DNA from: Bryum argenteum
Lineage: Eukaryota; Streptophyta; Bryopsida; Bryales; Bryaceae
Assembly (NCBI GenBank): GCA_037043015.1
Contig: CM073323.1
Location: 21,976,758-22,040,757, forward strand
Direction of reading: 5' to 3'
Length of the DNA: 64,000 nucleotides
Part shown: one piece after another, positions 11,130-21,931 of the stretch
How the letters are laid out: every line of letters starts with the position of its first letter
Position numbering within the stretch: position 1 is the first letter of the stretch
Position numbers and translations under genes: made by a program
Notes under the pieces: generated by a model
What the model saw: only the letters and a program-made list of their open reading frames with translations
Databases searched by the model: none
Told to the model about the DNA's origin: nothing

Positions 11130-14100
11130 AAAAATTGAAGGTTAGAAAATAAATAAATAAGAACACCAGACCCCTTGTGGGGTTGGCGTGAATAAAATGC
11201 CCGTTCGACCTACTTTTGAATGATATGTTTGAAGGTTATAACATTGTATAATAGAATTTCACTTCTCGATTCTGACAAGAGCGTTAGCGAAACATCACTT
11301 CCATCGTCCCGCAAAAGTCTCTGTCATAAAATTATCATGAGCTCTACATACACAATTTGCATGGACCCTTTTCTTGTGTTATAGAAGTTGTTTTGATATT
11401 AAAAGATTTGGTTGAAAATAGAACCCTTGCACACAACATGAAATTTTTCCTAAATTGCATGGAGGAATATAATCCTCTCTTTTTGCTATAGAGCTCTTCT
11501 TGAATTTACAAGATCTCGATGGGAAAATGGAACCCTCGCTGAGGCCGTGAAACTCTCATATGATTTACATGAGGAAATAAAAACCTCACGCACGCCATAA
11601 AAACCTTACTAAGTCTATAGTCATTTTATGGTGTTTACTCATATGTGGGAAATTAAGAGCAAATAATTATTTTTTATAATTCATGATAATTTTTATATAC
11701 TCAAATTTTCATAATGTTTTGTTAAAAAGATAAGTGACATAGTCGATGAGGGATGTAATTATCAAAAAAGGTTGAGGCTAGTTAAATTTGATGATGTATA
11801 AATTAGATTTCAAAACACACAATCAAAACAAAAAAGATGTGATTTTAAGGTAAAAGTAGAATGTAATTGGGGACCTACATTGCGGTATTACAAATACTTT
11901 GTTGACTAAGGTTTTTTGTACAATAACTTTTATACACTATTTTTGTCCCAAACAAGTGTATTTTAAGGTTGTTTGTGTATGTAACAGATAGTTCTAAAAG
12001 AGCTTTATTTATATATAGTTTTTTTATAGAGATATTTTATTAACAACTCTAAATAAATCTAACTTTATAAAATCTAACACATATATTTTCATGTTGATGA
12101 AAATATCTTATTTCTATATTAACATGAAGGCGCTATTACTTTCACCACATTATAATTTAGTCGAAGAAAGTACATCCAAGATAGATAATGCAAAGAGGTC
12201 ACTATGATCATCAAGTTTAAAAAGTCAAAAAATCTAAAAAACCATATAAAGTGAAAGTAATTACCACACTTTACATCTATCACCTTTTGACTTTACCCTA
12301 AATCAACACAAAATCAGAAAGTCAAACAAGCAAAGTTGAACCAAAGTTGATTAAACGTCAAGTCAAAATTTATAGACCAATATCATCATTAGAAGTAAGG
12401 AATTCTAAATTCATAATTGTACTTGTTATGATTTCCAAGTTTAAACATTGACAAACAAATTAATACATACACAAGAATAGCAAATTAATACATACACAAG
12501 AATAGCAAATTAATACATACACAAAAACAAAAAATTCAATACATACACAAACAAAAACAAATTAATAAGTAAGCAAGAAGAAACAAACGAATGCAAAAAC
12601 AAGGGCACAAAGATCTTACATAAGTATAAGTACTCATATTCCAAAAATTGTGTATAAAAACAAAACTGCTCTCAATTCTAATAATACTCAAAATCTTCTA
12701 TGTAAATTTTTGTTTGACCTAATAAATATTCCACAAAAGTGTTAAACAAAAAAAAAGAAAAAAAGAAAAAAAGAGCCTAAATTTTTAAATTTGTTTTTAT
12801 TTTGTTGAAGATAGCATCATAACTTAAATTTTTGCAAAATTGCAAATTCGAATAGCTTACCTTAAGTCTAATCCATGACAATTTTTCATAAACTATGTTT
12901 TCAAGCTAAAAATAAGTTAAGGATTTGAAGGTTGAAGTTAAGGCTCTACTATTGAGCTTACAGTATAATACATGAAGTAAGATGTAGAAGGATTGAACGC
13001 TATAATTTTTTCTTTATTGCTATACGATTGTAATCTTAAAAGTAGGTTGAGATTTGTATTCATTGTAGTATTGTTTTATTTTCTTAATTTCAAACTTTCA
13101 TTGCAAAATATCAATATACTATACCTTATTGTATGTCAAAGTGAAGTAAAAGTGAGCAACAGTCACTAAGCAAGTTTTTCAACTACAATAGAAGACAATT
13201 TAAGATTTACAAAAAACAAAAAACATCCAAAACTTGGAAGTACTCAGACATTCAAAAATATTTTTTGTTCCTATAATTCCTTAGTAGCACATATATACAA
13301 GAGAGGTACAAGAAGATTGTTGATAAGTATAGAAAGATGAATTTGAGACATAAAGGCAACAAAAACAAACAATTTAGCTTGAAACGAATTAAGTCTCCTA
13401 AAATGTGCGAGGACAACAAAACATAAGAGATCAAAGCCTAGATAAAAATGGGCTCAATTCTAGTCTAGCATAAGTAGATATTATAAAGTGATAACAACAC
13501 TGAAGGCAATAGTGGAGTCATTTAGAGATGATGCTATGTTGAAATGTTTATGGATCAATGATCATTAACTGATGATTATAATTAATCATCAAGATTATCT
13601 TTCAAGTCCTTGTATGCATTAGTTTTAATATGATTACATTATAGTTGATGAGTAAACCAAGTTTCACAAGTAACAATTTAGATTGAGAGCCATAACTCAA
13701 AAAGCCAAGAGTGGCTATTTTTTGAACAATGTACAATTTGTTTATATTCTTTAATAATTACTCTATTTCTTTTATGTAGAAGGTGAAAAACCTAAGTTTG
13801 TTTTGAAAATAAATAACTTACATTGACACTACAAACGTATCTTTGAGATTGATAGTTTTGTTGTACAAGCATCCACAAACATGTTTGGTTGGTGCCAGGG
13901 GCTTTATTCGAACTATGAACAATTAATTGTTTCGATCACTTAATTATATATTTTCTAAAGTTGATACTTAAAATATGAGATGATCACAACCAGAAATACC
14001 TCCATGGTGTGAACTTCAAAGAATAATAATGAAATAACAAAGTTTGGTGAGGTTTGGTGAACTTATGAGATAATAGATAAGATGACATGACAACTAGTGT

Positions 14101-14780
14101 TTGGTAAACTTCAGAGACAAATGTTGTAATGACATGGCAGGTAAGCTTTGGTGAACTTTGAAGATAACACATAAGTTACCATGACCGTTGATGTGGCTAC
14201 ACCTTCTTAAACAAAAGTTCTTTGAAGTAAAGTTTCTTGCTTATGCTTAAAAAAAGGCCAAACAAAGAACTCCACCTTCAAAGAATAGTTGACATATTTA
14301 ACTAAATATGGACAGTCCACGGTCTACAATTAAGAACAATAGTTGCAAAATGATTTCTAGAATCTAGGTTCTATGAAGATACTCTTCAAATATGTAGATT
14401 TTAAGGTCATGGATGGAGGGATCTCCCAATGTTTTAAAGTCCATAAATAAGCCCAAAGTCCATATTTAGTTAAATGATGCACTAATACACTTCTTGAACA
14501 AATTTCAAATATTCTCTAACATCTTCTTTAGTACAATATCCCTTGTCTTGCAGTACTATACTTTGAGTAAGTATTTTTGACCAACCAGTGTCTCCTTTGA
14601 GTGTACCGTAAATTGGCACTCCTGAAAATAACTAGCGTAAATCCAAACCAACCATGTAAGCTAGGAGCAAAAGAATAAATCTCAAGATCCAATAACTTTG
14701 TTAAGTTAATACTTTTAGAAGGTATGGCATAAAAAAAGGCCACCAATCCCAAAGCGAAACGAAGATGAGAGCCAATGACC
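11130..14780. other. AT-rich intergenic region with minisatellites
   Basis: No gene is visible. A 25-bp unit (CAAATTAATACATACACAAG followed by AATAG) repeats in tandem from 12456 for about three copies and then decays to about 12560. Around 14010-14185 there are imperfect repeats built on GGTGAACTT. Around 11340-11620 there are degenerate repeats of about 115 bp. The rest is AT-rich with no coding signal. Confidence 0.5.
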
Positions 14781-14789
14781 AAAGGCCAG

Positions 14790-15742
14790 GCATGTGCTCT
14801 CTCGTTCTTTCTCTCTCGCTTGCTCGCTCTCTCGTCTCTCTCGTCGCTCCCGCTTCATCTACCCACCATTTCGCGTTTCGCCCCATTTCGCGTTTTTCGC
14901 TCAGTAGCCGCTAGGAGGCTCGTTTCACTTCCCTCTCATGTCGTCCAGGCTTCCTTTTCCATCTTTTAGGGTTGGATTCCCCTCCTCATTTTCCCCCTTG
15001 TAGCATCTTCCGACATAGCCCACTAACAAGGCGCTGAGCCTGTACTGTCTGGCTTCTGAGCAGCTCATCCAGCTCTGAGCGAGAGCCTTACCGCGTTGCT
15101 GCATCCTTGGAGCCTACGTTTTTTGGGTACCTTTGCAGTTTGAAACGGGGAATGTCCTAAGCAAGCCCCTTGGTAACCCCCTCTTTTACCAAGAACTTAA
15201 CCCACCTCGTGTGTGTGTGTGTGAGAGAGAATCTGTAACGTTTGCAAGAGTGATCTGTTTTCGTTTCTTGTGCTCCTCGGTTTTGGTGTCGTTAGGGCTT
15301 CGGTTTTGGCGTTAGGGTCTTGGAATTTGTAACCCTTGCTGAATTTAATTTTTGTTCTTTTTTGTTTCGCTAGGTGGAAAGGTTCAATGAGAACTAGTGC
15401 ATGTGTGCAGGTGCTTTTAAGAGGCGAATGTCTCTACAAATGTTAGTTTCAGGAGGTGTGAGTGGGAATTGTTCGACACGCTGGGCACTTCCACATTGAA
15501 GATTTTCAATTCTGGTGGATAGGATTTTGTGTTGGTTGGTTGGAATTCGAACTACCAGGCTTTTTCATGGGTACGCAAGAAGCGTAATACGTTTTAGCTT
15601 TTTAAAGGAGGTATATATTAGCAGGGGTGTCGATTGGAGCTCGGATGTCCAACACGTCTGGTGTTGTGAGCATTGACGGAGGGCGGCGAGTTGGTAGCAT
15701 ATTGAGTTGCCGTAGGGCGTGTTTACAGGTCTATCCATAGGT
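14790..15742 (+). promoter_or_regulatory. Probable 5' leader of MKP1
   Basis: The stretch upstream of the MKP1 ATG is richer in GC than the empty region before it. It contains pyrimidine-rich CTCTCTCGCT repeats (about 14798-14850), a GTGTGTGTGTGAGAGAG run near 15211, and several GTTAGGG-type leader motifs. A splice acceptor-like TTTACAG lies at about 15721-15727, so a 5' untranslated intron is possible. No coding exon was recognised here. Confidence 0.35.
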
Positions 15743-17065
15743 ATGCTGAAGGACAGGGTAAACAAATTGCGGAATGGCTCGGAAATGAGACTGGATACAA
15801 GTGCACTGCAAGGATATCCAGACCGACATATCAAAGTGTCGCGCCGATTGCTGGACCGAGACTTGCTAGCATCGTTTGACCAGGTGTGCTCGCATGTCAT
15901 AGACCATGTGTATGTGGGGAGTGGCACGGTGGCGAGAAGTCACGAAATCCTGGTTGAGAACGGAATTACGCACATTCTGAACAGTGCAGGCTATGCGTGC
16001 CCCGAGTATTTTCCCGATGATTTTGTCTACATGACACTGTGGCTCAAGGACAGCCCCTCGGAGGATATTACGAGCGTTCTGTACATTGTGTTCGATTTCA
16101 TTGAGGCGGTTCGGCAGCAGGGAGGGCGCGTCTTTGTGCACTGTTGCAAAGGAGTCTCCCGGTCCACGTCGTTGGTGATAGCCTACTTGACATGGCTACA
16201 GCGGTGCACTTTCCAAGAGGCTTTCAACTTTGTCAAGGCAGCCCGGGCCGTGACGAATCCCAACCTGGGATTCGCCTGCCAGCTACTCCAGTTTCAGAAA
16301 CAGTTGCAGAACGCGCCTGTATTAAGCAACAAGCTTCGTGTTTACCGCATGGCTCCACACTCGGCACACGACCCGCTGCTCTTGGTGCCCAAGAAGGTGA
16401 CAGGGCCGGACATCACCACATTCGATTCACGCGGCGTGTTTGTCATCCATGGGCTAAGCCACCTCTATGTGTGGCATGGCCATGTGTGCGACGCGCGCAT
16501 GGCGAAGGCGGGCCGTGAATTCGCGCGCCAGCTGATTCGCTACGAGCAGGTGCAGGGTCCCCCAGTGGACGTGAAGGAGGATGAAGAGCCTGCTGAGTTC
16601 TGGGAGCTTCTGCGCACTGGCATTTTCAGTCGAACCAGCAGCGACATGTCGTCCTTCGGCGACGCCGCCTCAAATCTGGATTTCACTGATTCTCATGCTG
16701 TGGATGGTGATGTGCTATCAAAGCGTTTGGAAGGGTTGCGCCCCAGCTGGGAAGAAGCCGATGGCTCTGGCCCCTCCTCGTCTGAGGCTCATGATTCTGA
16801 AGCGGAAGCAGACGCCTCTGCCACTGCGAATAGTCCCAGGAAACGACTTTGCAGGCTCAAGACGTGTGCGATCTATGACAAAGACTTTGAGTTGTTCGAT
16901 TCTGCGAAGGCAGAGTCGTCAGAGAAGCCATCACCTGGACTGAAGGATAGCGGGTGGAGACGCTTAAAAGAGAAGCTCTTGTTCTCAGACATAGCTCCCT
17001 CGGACGTGGCTGCAGTGTCGACGTCCCCTAAGCACGACCTGGCTGTTGCTATTTCATCTCCTTGA
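15743..17065 (+). CDS. MKP1: MAP kinase phosphatase 1 (dual-specificity phosphatase with gelsolin-like domain)
   Basis: This is one exon of about 440 residues from the ATG at 15743; the frame is open eight codons further upstream. Residues about 50-190 form a dual-specificity phosphatase domain. It has the general-acid loop WLKDSPSED (Asp about 103) and the P-loop HCCKGVSRS (His133, catalytic Cys134, Arg140). After the phosphatase comes YRMAPHSAHDPLLLVPK and a single gelsolin-like segment (DSRGVFVIHG...LYVWHG), an order specific to plant MKP1. MKP1 dephosphorylates stress-activated MAP kinases and dampens UV, salt and immune signalling. The C-terminal 150 residues are Ser/Asp/Glu-rich. Arabidopsis MKP1 is about 780 residues with a long N-terminal extension and further C-terminal regions. 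This version is short at both ends, so either the family is shorter here or N-terminal exons lie upstream unrecognised. Confidence 0.88.
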   Translation: MLKDRVNKLRNGSEMRLDTSALQGYPDRHIKVSRRLLDRDLLASFDQVCSHVIDHVYVGSGTVARSHEILVENGITHILNSAGYACPEYFPDDFVYMTLWLKDSPSEDITSVLYIVFDFIEAVRQQGGRVFVHCCKGVSRSTSLVIAYLTWLQRCTFQEAFNFVKAARAVTNPNLGFACQLLQFQKQLQNAPVLSNKLRVYRMAPHSAHDPLLLVPKKVTGPDITTFDSRGVFVIHGLSHLYVWHGHVCDARMAKAGREFARQLIRYEQVQGPPVDVKEDEEPAEFWELLRTGIFSRTSSDMSSFGDAASNLDFTDSHAVDGDVLSKRLEGLRPSWEEADGSGPSSSEAHDSEAEADASATANSPRKRLCRLKTCAIYDKDFELFDSAKAESSEKPSPGLKDSGWRRLKEKLLFSDIAPSDVAAVSTSPKHDLAVAISSP

Positions 17066-19780
17066 GCCCTTTCTCTTACCAAAGGCACCCACTGCTGCTT
17101 ATGCTTCAGTTTGTATTAGCCCAGCCGCATGTTCAAACTCGGTGCTATTCACACAGCCAAACGAAGCCCATGACCAAAAGGGTTGTCTGTACAATTGAAT
17201 ACTCAGCTGTCCAAGATCCAAGAGGCCGGGCTAAATGAATGACTATACATATGACGACTGGAAGGGCACGCAACGATCAGCAGTACTGCACCACCATCTC
17301 GGCCAGCCTGTGAAAGAGCAACTCCCTCGCTGAGCAGGCCAGGTGCCTTTTGGTAGACCTAATACATATCATCACCTCAATTAGACAGACCCATTCTTTG
17401 AAGCTAGCTAGCACATGCAACCGTTTCAGAAATCTGAGTTGCTGCTTGCTTTGGTTGCTTGCAGATATCATGCATTCCTCTCTAGCTAGCTTGTCACTCG
17501 ATCGCCAGCGGTGTAAAGTTGTTGTTTCGCTTTATTTCCTTTTGTGTTTCGAGCCCTTTGAATTGATTTCCTTCCCTGTGGCAGGCAGATTGTATGATTA
17601 CAGTACTACGTGATTTCGGAATAGAAGATCATCCCGTGCGTGCTCACCTCACTTGCTTCTCTGTTTTGTGCATAAAAGCTCCACAAGCCATTGGATATCT
17701 CTGTTAAGTAAGCGCAATCGCTATCTTTTGATGTATGTTACGAATTGTGTAAGAATTTCACCTGGCTGAATGTTAAGAATTGAATGATATGATTGACATC
17801 TTCCAACGACATTCTTATTTTCAGGTGGGGGTGGTGTTCTAAGTCTTCTGTATCGTATGCTAGTAATGTTTCGAAGTTCGACACCGTATTCGCTGTATTT
17901 GGACCTGTAACTTCAATGCCTGATGATATGTTGGCATGAGGATTTGCGTTTGTTAGTGATGCTACTTTGTCTTCCCAATTATCTAATCATTACCATCCAT
18001 GCGTTAATTCATTACCACTCTTTTCGTGCATGCAAATCAATGGAAAAAACGCACAGTCTCTTGTGTTTTGTTGGTGTTTTGATGCACTCTTCCTACTGGT
18101 ATCATTTACCAATAGTTATTGTCCGAAGCACTTCAATTCTACTACTAGAACGAAACCACTGCTAAAAAGAAACAACTGAGGACCGGTTTCACTATGTCGG
18201 CAAGTATTTCACTTTCAACCCATATTTCGAGAGTCTCACTTTCAACTAATTATATTTTTTATTTCCTTTCAATTTAGTGTAAACTTGTTCCTACATTTGA
18301 TGAGCTTTGCAAGGGGGCTTCTTCTCTTGAGATAAGACACCATCCTTTTCACTCGAGTTCGTCTACTCTTAGGATAAGATTAGGAAGTCATAGGTTCTCA
18401 CATTACACCATGAGTTGAACGAGGCATTGCTCAGTCGAGGAGGAGTAATGAGATAAGACCGAGTTACAGTTTTGAACGAAGCATTGCTCGGTCGAGGAGG
18501 AGGATTGAGATAAGACTCGGTTGAGGAGGAGTATTGAGATAAGACATCGACCTAAAAACGCCTCGGTAAAAACTCTACTAAGAGTAAAACTCAATGGAAA
18601 AACTCCAAGTTAGAGAAAAGTGTGTGTCCTTAAAGGTCTTGGAGAGATCGCATTACGGCCTTGTTATTACGCTTCACAGCTTTGGTGTTATGGACCTTTG
18701 AAATAGTTGCATGTAGTGAAGTAGGTGTTGCTATGTTGGTCCAGATGTTGGTGGAGCTCGAATCGAGGCCTAGTGGCTAGGTAGGAGCTAGTATAGTGGA
18801 GGGGTTAGCGGTGCTGCCATAACCTCCACGCATACATCCAAGGATAGGTTGAATACTCTATTCACGTTGGCCTCTAAATGGGTTGGAGTTTCTCTTCTTG
18901 TTGAGGATACCTATGACCATGAGGCTTAGGTGAGAAAGAATGAGGAACTTCTCTCCTCTCAACACATCCAAGGATTATAGTAAGGTGGCCAAAAAGGGTG
19001 TAATTTGCCAACAACACGGGATTTCTACAGGGATGTTACAAGCAAATTTTGTGCATGGGAAAAACAATGAAAAAATTAAGCAAGTGGAATTATCATTTTT
19101 TGGAATTTTTTACAATAAACTACGAATTTTCGAAGGTGCAAATATAGGTGTTCCAAAAGTGATACCCAAAGATGACACTCTATAGTGTTTGTAATAAGCA
19201 CATGATACTATAGAGAGTCTTGGGCTGCCAGTTAACCCCAGTTTGAAAGGAACGAAGTTCACGAGCCAAGGGAACAAAGGAGGCGCACAGGCAGGCAGAC
19301 CCCTCCGGACGGGCGGGACTTCGCTTCTTTCAAACTTCTCTCGCAGCTCCGTTGCGAGAGGGTTGCGCTCACAACTCGCACTATCAATCTCTACACACAC
19401 ACACACATCGGCTGGAGCTTCAGCAACCCATAGCCCTAGTTCTCCAATCGACCCACTTCTATAATCCATCCCGGCTCCACTGACGCTTGATTGATTGCTT
19501 GGAGCCCGATTTGATCGAGCAAGCTCGCGATGGCGGAGGCTGAGGAGTGAGCGCCATCGGCATCAGGATCGCGTCAGTATGAGGTACAGAAATCACCAGG
19601 ATCATTGGCAGGAAAGAGGAAATTGCACATTCTGTGGGTGTGGTGGATTTTCGTGGGTTCGAGCATGTGGTTGCTGAGAGTAATGCGCATGGAGCCAAAT
19701 GAGGGGTCGTCGTGGTGGAATCTCGAGCCAACAGGGGGATTGAGGACGGAAGAGCAGGATTAGGGTTTTCAGGGGTAGGG
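17066..19780. other. Intergenic region; possible retrotransposon remnant near 18.3-18.6 kb
   Basis: There is no gene between MKP1 and CDC27. From about 18310 to 18640 there are direct repeats containing GCATTGCTC and TCGAGGAGGAG, and then GAGATAAGAC repeated. These are followed by AAAACTC-rich sequence reminiscent of plant LTR termini. This may be a decayed LTR fragment, but no paired end or coding domain supports it. The last 300 bp, with ACACACACAC near 19395, is probably the CDC27 leader. Confidence 0.35.
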
Positions 19781-19792
19781 GGTTTTTGAAGG

Positions 19793-21931
19793 ATGGAGAG
19801 TTACCTATACGAGTGTGTGCGGGCGTCGTTACGGGCTTACTTGTACAAAAACGCGACATTCCTATGCGAGCGTTTGTGTGCGGAGTTTCCGTCCGAGAGC
19901 AACGTTCACTTGCTGGCGACTTGTTATTTCCGCAGCAACCAGGGTCACCGGGCGTACCATGTGTTGAAAGGGACCAAGTCGCGACAATGTCGGTACCTGT
20001 TCGCGCTCGCGTGCATGCAGATGGAGTGTCTGGACGAAGCGGAAGCGGCGTTGTTGAGCTCCTTGGAGCCGGGTGCGGAGGGGAGCCAAGCGGGGAGCTA
20101 TTACCTGCTGGGCGTCATTTGCAAGGCTTCCGACCGGAGGCAAGCAGCAATTGGGCATTACACGCAGGCCTTGTCGCTGGACCCGTTCCTGTGGTCGGCG
20201 TACGAAGAGCTTTGCTCTCTCGGGGCCGAAGACGAAGCGGCCACTGTTTACAGCGACGTCGCCACTTTTCAGCTGCAAAAGTTTGAACCAATCGCTCAAC
20301 CTGAGCAGGACGACGAGTTTTCTCTTCGGACCCCGGTGTCCAGCAATGGCAGCCCCAAGCACAGGCGCTTGCATTCTGGTGACAGTGCGTTCATGACTCC
20401 ACCGAACGACAGCCTCGCCACTCCTGGATCCATTGCGGTTCCGGGACCCCCAGTGCAGGTGCGAAACAATGCAGGAACGCCAGTGGATATGGGCAGAGGC
20501 GGTGGAGGCACAGCCGGATACGCCCAACAACGCCGCAAATTCGTCGACCCTGATGGCAAATTTCGGAAGAGCTTGCGGTCATTGTCGATGCGGCCAGGGT
20601 ACACTCAAATTCCCGGCCGGCTCTTCGAGCAGGGGCCGCGCAGGAGCACGAGGTTGAACTCGGGTGGCGATAGCGCCACCAGTGCCGCTGTGTCATGTAG
20701 CACTACAGGCTCCCCGACTGCCGCGGCGGCGTCCATCAGGGGAGGTGCCGGCGCCGGTGCCGTGCCCTCGCGCATGGTCGTGTCCCGCAAGCAAGCAGTG
20801 GGCATCAGTGTCGACGATGGCCGTAAGCTCTTCGACAGCTTCGAGGTATGTGACGAGGGATTAAGTAGCAGCTCAAAGCTGGAGCCCGCCGAAGACGAGT
20901 CACGATGCATATCTCGTGGCGCTCTCGAGCTTTTCGCATTGCTGCGGATACTAGGCGAGGGGTACCGTCACTTATGCATGCTCCGGTGCCAAGAGGCGGT
21001 CCAGAGCTTCTCCAAGCTTCCGCAGCAGCACTTCGCGACGGCGTGGGTGCTCTGTCAGGTTGGGAGGGCGTATCTGGAGATGGTGAACTATCCGGAGGCG
21101 GAGCGAGTGTATAGCTGGGCGCGGCGCGTGTCGCCGCACTGCTCTGAGGGCATGGACATGTACTCGACCGCGCTCTATCACATGAAGAAAGACGTGCAGC
21201 TGAGTTACTTAGCACAGGATGCGGTGGCGATGGACAGGCTCTCACCGCAGGCGTGGTGTGTGATGGGGAACTGTTTCAGTCTCCAGAAGGATCACGAGAC
21301 TGCGTTGAAGTTCTTCCAGCGCGCGTTGCAGCTGGACCCGCAGTTCACCTACGCGCACACGCTTTGTGGGCACGAGTATGTGGCGATGGAGGATTTCGAG
21401 GAGGGGCTGATCTGTTACCGGAAGGCCATCCGGCTCGACTCGCGCCACTACAACGCCTGGTACGGGCTGGGCACCATCTACTTCCGCCAGGAAAAATACG
21501 AGCTGGCCGAGTACCACTTCCGGCGCGCGCTCCACGTGAACTCGCGCTCCTCGGTCCTGCACTGCTACTTGGGCATGGCGCTCCACGCGCTCAAGAAGAA
21601 TGGGGAGGCTCTGGCGCTCCTGGAGCAGGCCATTGTGGCGGACCCCAAGAACCCGCTCCCCAAGTTCCAGCGCGCGAATGTGCTCATGAGTGAGGGCCGC
21701 TACCATGACGCGCTCGCGGAGCTGGAGGAGCTGAAGGAGCTCGCTCCCCGCGAGAGCAGCGTCTTCTTCCTCATGGGTCGCATCTACAAGCGGCTTGATA
21801 TGCTGGAACGCGCCATTCACCACTTCTGCATCGCCCTGGACCTCAAGCCCTCCACCACCGACGTCAACCTCATCAAGACTGCCATCGAGAAGTTGCCCAT
21901 CGCAGATGATCTGGAGGTCGAAAACTTGTAA
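19793..21931 (+). CDS. CDC27: Anaphase-promoting complex subunit 3 (CDC27/HOBBIT)
   Basis: A single uninterrupted frame of 712 residues, close to Arabidopsis CDC27a and HOBBIT (about 720-740). The N-terminus (YLYKNATFLCERLCAEFPSE, residues about 18-37) is the CDC27 dimerisation TPR region, continuing through YLFALACMQM and YEELCSLGAEDEAATV to about residue 165. A variable Ser/Gly-rich linker covers about 170-390. The C-terminal half is a run of tetratricopeptide repeats, including WCVMGNCFSLQKDHETALKF, AHTLCGHEYVAMEDFEEGL and HYNAWYGLGTIYFRQEKYEL. These repeats form the APC/C scaffold arm that binds activators such as CDH1/FZR for ubiquitination of cyclins. The ATG at 19793 begins the conserved N-terminus. 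Plant CDC27 genes I know have many introns, so one exon is unusual. Intact conserved motifs argue for a functional gene. Confidence 0.92.
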   Translation: MESYLYECVRASLRAYLYKNATFLCERLCAEFPSESNVHLLATCYFRSNQGHRAYHVLKGTKSRQCRYLFALACMQMECLDEAEAALLSSLEPGAEGSQAGSYYLLGVICKASDRRQAAIGHYTQALSLDPFLWSAYEELCSLGAEDEAATVYSDVATFQLQKFEPIAQPEQDDEFSLRTPVSSNGSPKHRRLHSGDSAFMTPPNDSLATPGSIAVPGPPVQVRNNAGTPVDMGRGGGGTAGYAQQRRKFVDPDGKFRKSLRSLSMRPGYTQIPGRLFEQGPRRSTRLNSGGDSATSAAVSCSTTGSPTAAAASIRGGAGAGAVPSRMVVSRKQAVGISVDDGRKLFDSFEVCDEGLSSSSKLEPAEDESRCISRGALELFALLRILGEGYRHLCMLRCQEAVQSFSKLPQQHFATAWVLCQVGRAYLEMVNYPEAERVYSWARRVSPHCSEGMDMYSTALYHMKKDVQLSYLAQDAVAMDRLSPQAWCVMGNCFSLQKDHETALKFFQRALQLDPQFTYAHTLCGHEYVAMEDFEEGLICYRKAIRLDSRHYNAWYGLGTIYFRQEKYELAEYHFRRALHVNSRSSVLHCYLGMALHALKKNGEALALLEQAIVADPKNPLPKFQRANVLMSEGRYHDALAELEELKELAPRESSVFFLMGRIYKRLDMLERAIHHFCIALDLKPSTTDVNLIKTAIEKLPIADDLEVENL

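Noticed and set aside
12456-12560. CRISPR-like array of 25-bp repeats
   Set aside because: Units are directly adjacent without spacers, degrade along the array and lie in a plant nuclear context. It is a minisatellite.
18310-18640. LTR retrotransposon remnant
   Set aside because: It is suggestive in composition, but no paired LTR, primer site, target duplication or coding domain could be shown, so it is not listed as a mobile element.
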